From NCBI GenBank assembly GCA_947650285.1, contig CANTFL010000375.1, positions 62,001-126,000 on the forward strand: DNA of 64,000 nt. The letters are read 5' to 3'. Below are positions 20,201 through 28,649 of this stretch, in pieces. Positions within the stretch are counted from its first letter, which is position 1. The number at the start of each line of letters is the position of its first letter. Source of the DNA: Hyaloperonospora brassicae. Lineage: Eukaryota; Oomycota; Peronosporomycetes; Peronosporales; Peronosporaceae. Under the pieces are notes generated by a model, which saw only the letters and a program-made list of their open reading frames with translations, was not told the origin of the DNA and made no database searches. A program made the translations under genes and the position numbers.

Positions 20201-20324
20201 AAACCGTACGCCTCCTAGAGGCCGGGACAGTCGAGTCCCCGTGATTGCTATTTGTCTTAGCACGCTCTAGACGAGAGCTCATGTCTTGAGCTCTCCGACA
20301 TACCAATGTCCAGCACATTGACAT
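17175..20324 (-). CDS. Gypsy pol: reverse transcriptase, RNase H, integrase
   Basis: This is a 1049-codon frame. An N-terminal acidic linker (residues 1-160) is followed by the RT, with HEIDLVPGTKY, KPNGKWRIVHAYNKLN, LDLVDGYYQLLM, LPQGLSNAPATF-like sequence and the catalytic YFDD at residues 352-355. RNase H follows with VCDASDFAIGSALLQ, KELLAMKYALV and FTDHASLRTATQ. Integrase has an HLGREK ... CETCQ zinc-binding region and catalytic residues in SMDFMFG, VSDRDPRF and DGQTERVNR. The last 20 or so residues are out of the native frame because of the A7 run near 17255; the native C-terminus continues in the frame listed separately. The protease lies upstream in another frame, overlapping 20257-20324. 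Confidence 0.95.
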   Translation of the reverse strand: MSMCWTLVCRRAQDMSSRLERAKTNSNHGDSTVPASRRRTVSVRKQFQRKGATVKRPTYKKSRSDNSNNTLYTLVNGLTGQIDGNISLETLPPLDTLFKPDEMSDGEFSQVLQAGELSELVVIRPDMELSSSSLLDESVLEDTKAALDARSGSSILKDPLDPFYPLVKEFQDVVCHNPPSVLPPDRGVRHEIDLVPGTKYCVTRQWPLPKEQCDVIDDFFRAKHAAGMVRESKFSHSTPTFCVRKPNGKWRIVHAYNKLNAATIPAQTPIPRKDVLQNNMVGCTMYSALDLVDGYYQLLMREKDIPLTAVSTPSGMLWEWLVMPQGLSNAPATFNRLVTQPFRPHRGYAQTYFDDIFVHSRAMNGRSDVDNYIDHLRAVLECMRTNKLYANASKCIFGAQEIPFLGCFIGKRGLRADPAKIKAIVDWPVPQNQKDLRKWLGLANYLHKYSANYADMARPLFNLLKKDVKWCWTNTEQEAFTAVKESLLHAPILALPDPDRTFIVVCDASDFAIGSALLQTDNDGRERVIAFESRQLKAAEKDYPVHDKELLAMKYALVKFRVHLLGSKPFVIFTDHASLRTATQSPNLSQLMARWLSFFAEYNFEVKYKPGKQNALADALSRRPDYELAHVTTLSSSVTDFIRSAYAKDEHCVALQRALGSEELSDSGIKLSARLRARLHRYSIDQGLLCYSTDMEDTPRIVVPHDEELKYRILYEAHDTAVSGHLGREKTYSAVSQYYWWPKLYKWVSTYVRTCETCQRVKPSAHAAAPLASLPIPSGCWESISMDFMFGLPKDGQGNTGIVVFVDRLSKMAHLAAVPDTIDGEGTATLFIDRVFRQHGLPVAIVSDRDPRFTGKFWKSIFKVLGTRLDMSTADHPQTDGQTERVNRVIGDILRSVCANTPKRWSSMLPVVEFALNNAVHASTGFTPFYVNGLTHPRVPLTLPLRGSGLCGGEMADQLADISPATVHKQVSEFLATRLNVLRHVRDALADSQDRQKEQADVIGRGCIERYKVGDQVLLNAKKTTYKCSLCFLQDKVASALHWAVHGHR

Positions 20325-20802
20325 CTTCCGTCAATGGCTCGCGCCAATAGCGCTTTTGTTGCCTAGCAAAGGTGGGTTCATGACTCTCCAAAACTCCACT
20401 AGGAACATTGCGCGTTGCGCCTAAGGTCTTAGACCTCCAATCGATCCATGGTTCATGGCGTTCAAGCCATGCCATGCCTAGGATGAGATCGTATCTCGAA
20501 TCCAAGTCAAGGACGAGACAGCGTTCTGTGCTATCAAATTCCAAAAACCTCACGCCCAAGTTCAATGGAACTTTAGGCACAGTAACGCGACTACCCGTCG
20601 CTAACCGAACAGTGATGGAATCACCATCGTGCGCTTTGAGCGCCTCAGCATATTGCTGACTCCCCTCAAGGGAAAGGCGTCTAGCATAGTTGCATGACGC
20701 CCCAGAATCGATTAATATCGACCAGTGCTTCTCAAAGCCTTTAACTATCGCCTCAGCGACTAACAAGCCAGGCTTGTATCCACGCTCTGTGCTTGCTGGC
20801 AC
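20257..20802 (-). CDS. Gypsy aspartic protease (retropepsin)
   Basis: This 181-codon frame contains SILIDSGASCNYARR (active-site D-S-G-A), a flap-like region and LDLDSRYDLILGMAWL, the conserved ILGM-W end of Gypsy proteases, followed by ERHEPWIDW. Residues after about 120 link to pol. It lies in a different frame from both gag and pol and overlaps pol by 68 bases, so expression would need frameshifting, or the frame changes are mutations. The ATG at 20802 is probably internal, since the family normally makes a fusion. Confidence 0.9.
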   Translation of the reverse strand: MPASTERGYKPGLLVAEAIVKGFEKHWSILIDSGASCNYARRLSLEGSQQYAEALKAHDGDSITVRLATGSRVTVPKVPLNLGVRFLEFDSTERCLVLDLDSRYDLILGMAWLERHEPWIDWRSKTLGATRNVPSGVLESHEPTFARQQKRYWREPLTEDVNVLDIGMSESSRHELSSRAC

Positions 20803-20886
20803 GGAGCTCTGTGGGGCTACGCCCTGTGTTGCTCTACCTCGTAGAGGAGTGACAGAACTCAGTTCTACCCCAGTAGGCCGCCCCGC

Positions 20887-21040
20887 GCCTACTGGGTGTC
20901 GACGTTTCCCCGTGCCATACCAAGTTTCTGGTTGAGGCTGGGGTTTCGACCCGTAGGAGTCGTTCGTTGCTTACGCAAAGGACAAGTGGGACGTAGATGT
21001 TTAGTGCTTCCGCACATGTAACAGCGTCTCACCTTTGTCG
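20887..21040 (-). other. CCHC zinc knuckle, out of frame with gag
   Basis: Directly after the gag stop the -1 frame reads RRCYMCGSTKHLRPTCPLR, a C-x2-C-x4-H-x4-C zinc knuckle that normally ends Gag and binds RNA. It begins at the Cys codon at 21021-21023 and stays open to a TAG near 20888. The gag frame stops inside CAAAGGTGA. Either a -1 slip joins them or a one-base indel has split gag in this copy. Confidence 0.85.
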
Positions 21041-21928
21041 TTGCTCGGCAACATGAAGCTCAGCTACACCTTCATCTTCAGCGTTGCTCAGATCCATCGG
21101 TTCGGGCTTACAGTAAGCTGAGCTACTTGCTGAGGTTGCCCTCGCATAGCTTGGGTTGTACCCATTCCAACCAAGTCTGGCTGACTTAAAGTTATGCTCA
21201 GCATTCTGAGCGATGCTCACAGCCTCCTCAAAAGTCGAGGGATGGACTCGAAAGACCTCGGTCCTGGCAATGCCAGTGCGAAGACCTTCCATGAAGACTG
21301 TCACGTAGACGGTCTCAGGGAGAGGGTCGGACTGCATGGCAGCCATCAGAGTTCTCAACTCCTGGACATAGTCCGTTAACTCGTTCTTACCTTGACGGGT
21401 AGACAAGAAGCGAGAGCGCACGCGATATGCCTGGTTAGGCGGCGAGAAAACTCGAAAAAGGTCCAACTTAAGCGAATCCCACGTGGAAAACGCCAAGTTG
21501 ACCGACGTGCCACACGTCAAAGCCCACTCTCTAGCTCTTCCATCAAGATTAGAGATGAACAGCGAGATCCGCTGGTACTCCAGTGAGATAAGGCCAGAGC
21601 TCATGTCCATCCTAATCTCACGGATCCGGAGGGTCAGGTCTCCCCCCTCCTTCCCGGAGTAACATTTAACGTCCACCCGAAGGGGACGAGGCTTAGCCTC
21701 TTCTGGTGGCATAGCCACATAGCGTGTCGGCATAGCCGACGCTACTTGGTTTTGAACCTGGCCCAACAGGGCCGTTTCATACTGCATGAAGGTCTCTACT
21801 CGTGCGTTGAGCACATCGGGACCTTGTGCAGCGAGAAACTCCACGTACTCAGGGCCTACGGCCGCGGTCAGCTTATCAAGCGCGACCTTTTGGGCCTCAG
21901 AGAGGGGTGTGGATTGCTTCATCCTCAC
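21029..21928 (-). CDS. Gypsy Gag (capsid region)
   Basis: The frame has 299 codons from an ATG 53 bases inside the 5' LTR edge. The N-terminal part (LSEAQKVALDKL ... PEYVEFLAAQGPDVLNARVE) is helical in character. The retrotransposon-gag domain covers about residues 120-240: WDSLKLDLFRVFSPPNQAYR, SRFLSTRQGKNELTDYVQEL, VTVFMEGLRTGIARTEVFR and FEEAVSIAQNAEHNF. A Ser/Ala-rich stretch and an acidic segment (DLSNAEDEGVAEL) precede the stop. The zinc knuckle expected at the C-terminus is present but one frame away. The decayed element at 5012-5890 carries the same protein in broken form. Confidence 0.94.
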   Translation of the reverse strand: MRMKQSTPLSEAQKVALDKLTAAVGPEYVEFLAAQGPDVLNARVETFMQYETALLGQVQNQVASAMPTRYVAMPPEEAKPRPLRVDVKCYSGKEGGDLTLRIREIRMDMSSGLISLEYQRISLFISNLDGRAREWALTCGTSVNLAFSTWDSLKLDLFRVFSPPNQAYRVRSRFLSTRQGKNELTDYVQELRTLMAAMQSDPLPETVYVTVFMEGLRTGIARTEVFRVHPSTFEEAVSIAQNAEHNFKSARLGWNGYNPSYARATSASSSAYCKPEPMDLSNAEDEGVAELHVAEQRQR

Positions 21929-21980
21929 AGAGGATCAGTCGTAACGACTCAGGCGTAGATTGAATACAAGTGCTACCAAG

Positions 21981-22456
21981 TGTAGCGGAGCTACACAGCT
22001 CCTTAAGTCAGAGGAAGACTTAACGCTCTTACGAGCAACTTTGGTTCTACGAACCCGACTCAGAGAGTCAACAAGCTCAGAGAGCTTACGGTCCCCGTTC
22101 CTAAGGGACCAAACGATTCAAAGAATCACAGCACAGAGTGCTCAGGAGTAGCTACCTTCACAGGTATTGCTAGCTCCTATCGATCAAAGACGCCTCGTAA
22201 GGCACGTGTCTCTTACTGATCAAAAGGGGAACTGAATTTTTATTTCTTTGATTAACCTAAAAGAACACCTTAGAACAACGTATTTAACCTGCCCTAAATA
22301 ACCTCTTAAAAGATCTTGCAATCAATTGATGACAGACATCAGTCTTCAACAATTGATACACTCACTGTGTTCTAAAATTACTTTATAGGGTAACCCCTCT
22401 CTCTTGTGTGCACCACACCTATCGTCGACTATCAGCCGACGTGTAACCCCGTTACA
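21981..22456 (-). repeat. 5' LTR of the Gypsy element
   Basis: This is the 476-bp partner of 15217-15692, followed by the right target duplication ATGCA at 22457-22461. On the minus strand it begins TGTAACGGGGTTACACG, so its first ten bases equal those of solo units A and A'. Just past its 3' edge the strand reads CTTGGTAGCACTTGTATTC, a candidate primer-binding site starting at TGG; I cannot match it to a particular tRNA. It contains several short palindromes, for example GGAGCTGTGTAGCTCC at the gag-proximal end. Confidence 0.96.
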
Positions 22457-22461
22457 ATGCA

Positions 22462-24233
22462 AGTATCCAGCACGACCGAAGACACAAACCAAAAGTCGTT
22501 GTACACACATCCAAAATCCACTATGCGTCGACCGAGTAAACAACCGATCGACCTGCTTCAACCTTTCCGTCAGAGCGGTCACGTCTATGCAAAAAGCTGG
22601 TCACTGACAATGTTGGTGGTGGTCATAGCATATTGCTGAATGCGAATCTCTACAGCAGCACGTAGCTCATATTCGCAACTCCTCTTGGAGTCGCGACGAC
22701 AGAAATTGTTACCAAAGTCTGCTGAATCTTGAGTGATAACGTAGACGTACAGCTGAGTATCTGATGCATCGCGCGTTCTACACACAGCGACCTCATCCGA
22801 TGCCACTGGTAAGGATGGTAGTGTGTTGCATCTTCATGCAAGACGCCATATCTTGCATCGCTGAGTAATGCGACAAGTGCAACGCGCTATGCGTTTCGAA
22901 ACGTCTTTGTCCACTCATTCGGTACACGCCATTGACCGTGTCATGGCAGGAGGTGACATCGACTTGATAATGCACAAACGTCATGGATCCAGTCGATGTA
23001 TCCCATCAGTGATGTTAAGCTAAGGCACGCTGCTAGCCCCGCCCCCCCCCCCCGAGTATGAAGAACGTGCATCTCGTTTACGACACGACTGGATCGTAGC
23101 TGTAGCCGAGCCGTATGTTCCGCATCAGCCTGTACAGACGCGAGAAATGTCCATCCACGTGAGCTGCACACTCACAGTGCGTTCATCGTCATCGATCACT
23201 GGCCGAGTACGTGTACATAGGATGTTAAAATGCAGCCCACCGATTATAGATGCATGTTCAGACGTACATCATGCATGCCTGCTGGAGTGGAGTGGCACAG
23301 ACTGCTTGCTCACAGGACGACGTACTTCAGCAACGACACCAGAGCTGCACTGATCACCAAAAAGAACTTGACATGCGGCATCAAACAATTGCTGACAGAC
23401 AGTGCGTGTCCTCGACCGTCGTGGTAGATACGCTCAAGACTTGACGAAGCTGTGAGTCCAGTAGCAAGCAAGCGCATTTCATGATCCAGTGTATACAGCG
23501 TAATCGAGGCTGACGGTGCGGCACGGGCTTGTTATACCTGCGCTCGTTGGTCCTGCTAAAGTTCATTCGAAGAGCCTCCTAGTTCTTCGTTTGCGACACC
23601 GTGAACACGACGGGATGTGCGGAGATGAGAAAAGGTCCACAAGTTGCAAAATGCTCGGAGACGCGCTATCAAGCGGAGGATGGCAATCCAACGTCGTGTG
23701 ATTACGAGTAGGGCTCGTGTACCGTCGACATCAAGAAACCCGTCTGTTTAGACATTGCCACGTCTGACGGATGGTCCTGCACAGCTGATGTCGATTGAGT
23801 CCAGCGATGCTGATGGCAGTCTTCAATTCGAGGCATCCGAAACGACAAGCGCTCTTGACATCTTCGATACGCATCACACACGCACTGTGCTCTTGTTGAT
23901 GCTCGTTCTTCGATATGCTCTGTAAACGCGCGACAAGGCCAAGAAAATAGGGAAGACCCATGCTGATCCATGCTTCCGCACCGAGATAAACGCACTGCGT
24001 CAACGATCAAATGACCGTGTTGCATGCAAGAAGCAAGCATGTCCGCACACAAGAAAAGGGCAAGCGTACCATCGAGAGCACAGAGCGGGCGCTTTTTGTC
24101 GTCTGGCGTAGACAGAGGTGCCGTTGAGATAGTCAGCAAGGGCAGAGAAAACGCTGCGTAGTAGAGGCGCGTCACAAGACCGCTGAACATGTGTGGGAAA
24201 TGCCCGCATTCGACGTTTTCAACAGCTCATCTG
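22462..24233. other. No confident gene; repeat-like intergenic DNA
   Basis: Only frames of up to about 160 codons occur, none with recognisable domains. There is a C14 homopolymer near 23040-23053. The longest frame (23702-24190, minus) is treated under rejected items. Confidence 0.5.
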
Positions 24234-24835
24234 TGCACGGTCAGTAGGAGAGGTCTCGCCAGCGCACGAAAACACGCTCAACCATATGGTCACACAGAAG
24301 AAGATGCGTGGACGACTCGTGTGTGTGCATGTAAAGATGGAAAGCACGAGGCGTCAACAAAGCAGCTGCATGTGGGGTAGAGGTAGTCCGTCACAGTATC
24401 GCATCTTTGTATGGCGTGGAATGCCTACAAAGAGTCAACTTGCGGCGTCGACAGCTGGCACAACAGCAGACGGCGAAGGCAGTTCGTACAACTTGACGAT
24501 CCGAGTTTGAGCATTGCAAAACGCAATCAAAAGTAGACTCCACCGCGTGAACCGGACGCCGTCCTGCTTCGACTCAGAATTAAAGTGCTCCGCGGTTCAT
24601 CTATCGCAGCAAAGGTCAGTAAAGTGTTCATGACGCGTACTCGTTGCCTCCTGCTTGTGTGTAGCGTCTCGTTGATCAGCAGCTGCAGCGTCGAATCGGC
24701 CGCAAGAGTGTTGGAGGCCGTTCAGCATTCCCAGGACGACGGCGAGTCGATCCGTCGTATCGGACTCGCTCATACGGATGGCGATGAGCTACAATCGGAG
24801 GATGATGGAGCATCGGCGCCGATCGACGAGGAAGA
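24234..24835 (+). repeat. Left arm of inverted duplication carrying a secreted-protein gene
   Basis: About 600 bp, including roughly 390 bp of upstream DNA and the first 68 or so codons of the gene at 24630, is repeated in opposite orientation at 26957-27562 with a few percent differences. The copies lie tail to tail, about 2.1 kb apart. Confidence 0.9.
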
Positions 24836-25130
24836 GAGAGGATTGAGATCTTTGCTTAGAGGGTTTCTATCAAAGTTAGGCTGGAAATCCAAGGACGAAC
24901 AAGCTTTCGCACAAGCTGGAGAGGGTGTGCTGACTCGTGCGAAGTCAACCAAGGACGGTGACGGACTGTTCGATAGGGCAAAGACGGCGGGAACGATGGA
25001 CAAGGCACCCCGCATAAAAGGGTCTAAATGGGCCAAATTCAACGTAGCGTTGGATATAGTTTTGATCGTGGTTATTTTGGCCTCGATGGGGGCAATGATT
25101 ACAAACCATTATGCGGAACGTAGGTCTTAG
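24630..25130 (+). CDS. Secreted EER-type effector candidate with C-terminal membrane segment
   Basis: The chosen ATG at 24630 gives 166 residues beginning with a good signal peptide (MTRTRCLLLVCSVSLISSC); an in-frame ATG at 24585 would add 15 residues and spoil it. Residues 42-45 are RRIG, where an RxLR motif would sit, followed by an acidic stretch and EEER at 67-70, the usual spacing of RxLR-EER host-targeting proteins. So it is probably a non-canonical member. A charged middle (LLRGFLSKLGWKSKDEQ) leads to a hydrophobic helix at about 137-158 (VALDIVLIVVILASMGAMI), then NHYAERRS. A C-terminal membrane anchor would place it in a host or parasite membrane. The truncated inverted copy at 26919-27164 shows recent duplication. 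No function can be assigned. Confidence 0.75.
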   Translation: MTRTRCLLLVCSVSLISSCSVESAARVLEAVQHSQDDGESIRRIGLAHTDGDELQSEDDGASAPIDEEERGLRSLLRGFLSKLGWKSKDEQAFAQAGEGVLTRAKSTKDGDGLFDRAKTAGTMDKAPRIKGSKWAKFNVALDIVLIVVILASMGAMITNHYAERRS

Positions 25131-26918
25131 TAGTTTGGGATAAGCACACCTCAATGAATGCCGTATATGAACGATTTCTACGCTTTTGCAGCCCCCCTTT
25201 GTGCCGACGTGTACGTTTCTAGGTTTGCAATTCACGTCCAGACTTCGACTCCGGCAGACTCGATGTTATGATTACTTAAATAGGTGATACATGTTTAAGC
25301 GTGGGTGACTTACACAGAGGGAGCAGCAACGAGGAACAGTTTAACAACAAATGAAAAATAGGGTGCTTTGGAATCAATCGCATTTAACAAGTTGATGCGT
25401 GCAAGGCGTCTGTAAGGTCCTAAGCCCAGATATAGGCGCCTGTTAAGGCAACCTGTGGCGACCAAAATTCTTGTATCTTAAGTGTTTTCTCAGGCGTAAA
25501 AGTTGATAAATCAAAGCATTCGTAGAGTAGACTTCGCGGACTGCTTTTGCTGCTACACGGTATTTTCGTACCACTTTGCCTCCAACGGGCAATTGCCAAG
25601 CTCCCTAAAAACGAAGACCTTGGAGCTGGAAAACTTAGTTCTTCTGGAGGATGGCGCATAGCAATCAGTTCCACAGCTGAGGGTAACCAAATTCGGTTTC
25701 AGGTTTGAAAGTGGCAACAAGGTTGTTCTATTGAAACAAAGATCGTGTAAAAGTGCAGGAGCAAGCGTTCATGTATAGATAAAGCTTGGCAACTTACGCG
25801 AAGTAGAAACACGATCGGGCACTCCAAAGCATGATCATTCAAATCTAGTATGTTTGTGCCTTGAAACTGCCGGATAACTTGTGCGGTAGTCTCTATGCAC
25901 TTCTTGCATCGCGGTAGTTCCCACCAAGATGTTGCTGATAAGCGGGCGGCGTAAAGTAGTATGATTTGCTAACATTATCGCACCGACATCGATCCGTGGG
26001 TGCCACCACGTTAAGGCAGATTGGCGAAGGACGAAACACCTAGTTCAGCGGGTGTTTCTAAGCACAGAATGTTTGACAAACGATCATCTTGCATGTCCCT
26101 GGCATGGTCTACTGTCTTCAACACACACCATGGAATCCCACAGAGGCTCATTGTGGACAAAAAACAATCTTATCGAGGCTATCCTAATAGTAGCTATCTG
26201 TTCGCGGTCTCGGATAAGGTAAAGCGTACCACTCCAAAGTTACAAACACTTCGTATGACAACATTGAATGTGCACATTCTAGTTCGCGTATTCTTTGACG
26301 CAGGCAATGAATCAGTGGATGCCGCCGGCTTTCGCGTTCCTTCTCTTTTGCATATATACAGGGATAAACTCATAGTATCTTGTCGAGTTGCAAAATAGTA
26401 CTTCGCGTCTATTCTGTTTGTAAACACATATAGCGGGGAATGCCGCAGAGAGTAAACTATGTGATCAAACAAACTCGTAATAGTTGGACCTGGCGACCTA
26501 ATTCGAACCTCAATCCATATGTCATGTTACCATTATATTAGCGGATAATGTCGAGAGAAATATACCGTTTACTGTTTACTTTTTGACGATAAAAATAACA
26601 CATTGATCAATAAACAAATGGCGCCATGATGTTAGCTACCAACACAACACATCAAGTTTACGTGCGAACACTTCTAGGTGGCCAAATGTGAATCGCCGTT
26701 TTCCTATATTTTATGCCAATCTAAAATCTATCTGATGAAGATTTTGTAATAATGTCTGAATATCTTTACTTTCCTTCATTTCCTTCTTTTAAGATTCTTC
26801 AATCTCTTTCTTCCATATTATTCGCCAGTTCTGATCTCAATGATTTCCCAAATCACATTTCATACACGCAGTCAGTGTATCCAATCAGTTGTATTCAACT
26901 GAAGTAAGAGGTGGTCCG
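25131..26918. other. No gene recognised between the inverted effector copies
   Basis: Frames are short and unremarkable. A pyrimidine-rich stretch lies near 26765-26820. This is unique spacer between the arms of the inverted duplication. Confidence 0.55.
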
Positions 26919-27164
26919 CTACACTTCCACTCTACCAAAGATCATGATTGATCCAACATCTTGCTCATTGCCCGGTGCCGATACTCCATCATCCTCCGAT
27001 TGTAGCTCATCGCCATCCGTATGAGCGAGTCCGATACGACGGATCGACTCGCCATCGTCATGGGGATGCTGAACGGCCTTCAACCCTCTTGCGGCCGATT
27101 CGACGCTGCAGCTGCTGATCAACGAGATGCTACACACAAGCAGGATGCAACGAGTACGCGTCAT
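26919..27164 (-). pseudogene. Truncated copy of the secreted EER-type gene
   Basis: From the ATG at 27164 the frame copies the signal peptide (MTRTRCILLVCSISLISSC) and the RRIGLAHTDGDELQSEDD region of the 24630 gene, then diverges after the shared SAP. It ends after 81 residues with unrelated sequence (GNEQDVGSIMIFGRVEV). The EER motif, middle domain and membrane helix are missing. The breakpoint coincides with the edge of the inverted duplication, so the loss most likely happened when the copy was made. A short secreted peptide could still be produced. Confidence 0.8.
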
Positions 27165-27562
27165 GAACGCTTTACTGACCTTTGCTGCGATAGATGAACC
27201 GCGGAGCACTTTAATGCTGAGTCGAAGCAGGACGGCGTCCGGTTCACGCGGTGGAGTGTACTTCTGATTGTGTTTTGCAATGCTCAAACTCGGATCGTCA
27301 AGTTGTACGAACTGCCTTCGCTGTCTGCTCTTGTGTCAGCCGTCGGCCCCGCAAGTTGATTCTTCGTATGCATTCCACGCCATACAAAGATGCGATACAG
27401 TGACGGACTACCTCTACCCCACATGCAGCTGCTTTGTTGACGCCTCGTGCTTTCCATCTTTACATGCACACACACGAGTCATCCACGCGTCTTTTTCTGT
27501 GTGACCATATGGGTGAGCGTGTTTTCGTGCGCTGGCGAGACCTCTCCTACTGTCAGCGCACA
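26957..27562 (-). repeat. Right arm of inverted effector duplication
   Basis: Mate of 24234-24835 on the opposite strand, including the upstream frame at 27284-27475, which repeats 24330-24510. It ends about 30 bases before the third copy of dispersed repeat C begins. Confidence 0.9.
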
Positions 27563-27589
27563 TATTCACTAAGGCAAACGTCAAAGGTG

Positions 27590-28520
27590 TGGTGGAGTGG
27601 CGATCGCTCTTTCGAGGAGTCGATCCCCACTGTTTACAGGCGCCCAGACGATTGGACTAACGGAGGGGTTATTCCGATTCCGTACTGTAACGTTTGCTCA
27701 CCTTGTGTACCGGTCGGAAGGGTGGGTTGCACACTTCCAAGTGGAATCGGGTCGGTGCTGAACTTGACCGTGTTTAAAATTGGGGGCTGATGCGTAGAAA
27801 CCTTTACACGATAGCGGGTGTATTTGTAAGTTGCTCGATATGAGTCACCTTGGTTTTAACGAGATTGCCTTGTCCAATGTAGATGCTTATTTTACGAGCT
27901 TTTTGACCACTTGAGCCGTCTCGCTATCTCGTACCTTCGCCTTTGCTTGCTTGCTGCGTTCGATCGCAGTTGGAGTTGTTGTTTTGACGTCCTTGATCCC
28001 TGGCCAAACATCCAGGGATATCACTTGATTTAAGTATGTAGATTCTCTTGACGTCGGGTGGCCAAAACGCCAACTCGGAAGAGAAGTCTACACGTGTACT
28101 CAGAAGAAACTTGAACTATGTTTAATGTTAATAAATCAAACCCAAAAATATAGCACACCGCTAGGCCCATCCGTATCTCGACTTTCGAAGTCACGCGTCT
28201 TCCTATTCAGAAGGTCGCTCTTTTGTGCCTAAGTGGTTTATATATTAAGTGCGCCCTCTCTGGTAATTTGGCGTGCCCCACACTAGACTTGTATGCAACT
28301 GGCCCCAAGCTCGCGAGGTCGGACTGAAATCACGAGACTGAATCGGGACCGTGAGATCAGGTCGAGATCGCGAGATCGAATCGGGGCCATGAGATTGCAT
28401 CGAGACCGTACGATCGGATCGAGATAGGAGATGGATGAGATGAGATGGATGAGATGGAGATGGATGAGATCGCGAGATCGGATCGAGATCGCGAGATCGG
28501 ATCGAGATCGCCTTTAGATG
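27590..28520 (+). repeat. Third, diverged copy of dispersed repeat C
   Basis: It aligns in the same orientation as 8376-9643: AACGGAGGGGT, ATTCCG, GCTCACCTTGTGTACC, GAACTTGACCGT and a CACTTGAGCCGTCTCGC block are shared in order, then a GATCGCGAGATCG-type tandem stretch (28300-28515) parallels the GGATCGC-rich stretch of the arms. No coding capacity is recognised. The right end is uncertain because the tandem stretch has diverged. Confidence 0.7.
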
Positions 28521-28649
28521 ACGTAACCATCTCAGTGTCACTACAATTATCGTCCTTGTCATACATGATCTCACCATATGCTACATTCGAGTACACGATC
28601 GTGAGCCACCCGTCTCAGCTAGTATTCTTTCAATAAGAATCCTTTTCAT

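Larger units (their letters stand above)
15217..22456 (-). mobile_element. Near-complete Ty3/Gypsy chromodomain retrotransposon
   Basis: The element is 7240 bp including two 476-bp LTRs, flanked by the 5-bp target duplication ATGCA (15212-15216 and 22457-22461). Read on the minus strand the order is 5' LTR, gag, CCHC knuckle, aspartic protease, reverse transcriptase, RNase H, integrase, chromodomain, polypurine tract, 3' LTR. The domain order and chromodomain place it in Ty3/Gypsy, chromovirus-like. A plus-strand ORF occupies the stretch between pol and the 3' LTR. The LTRs differ at about 6 of 476 positions, implying a fairly recent insertion. Frame breaks in gag/protease and pol mean this copy is probably not autonomous. 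Confidence 0.96.

Noticed and set aside
23702..24190. 162-codon minus-strand frame with a hydrophobic N-terminal part
   Set aside because: The hydrophobic stretch is weak as a signal peptide, there is no RxLR or EER, and there is no second copy or family similarity to support it. Kept as unproven.
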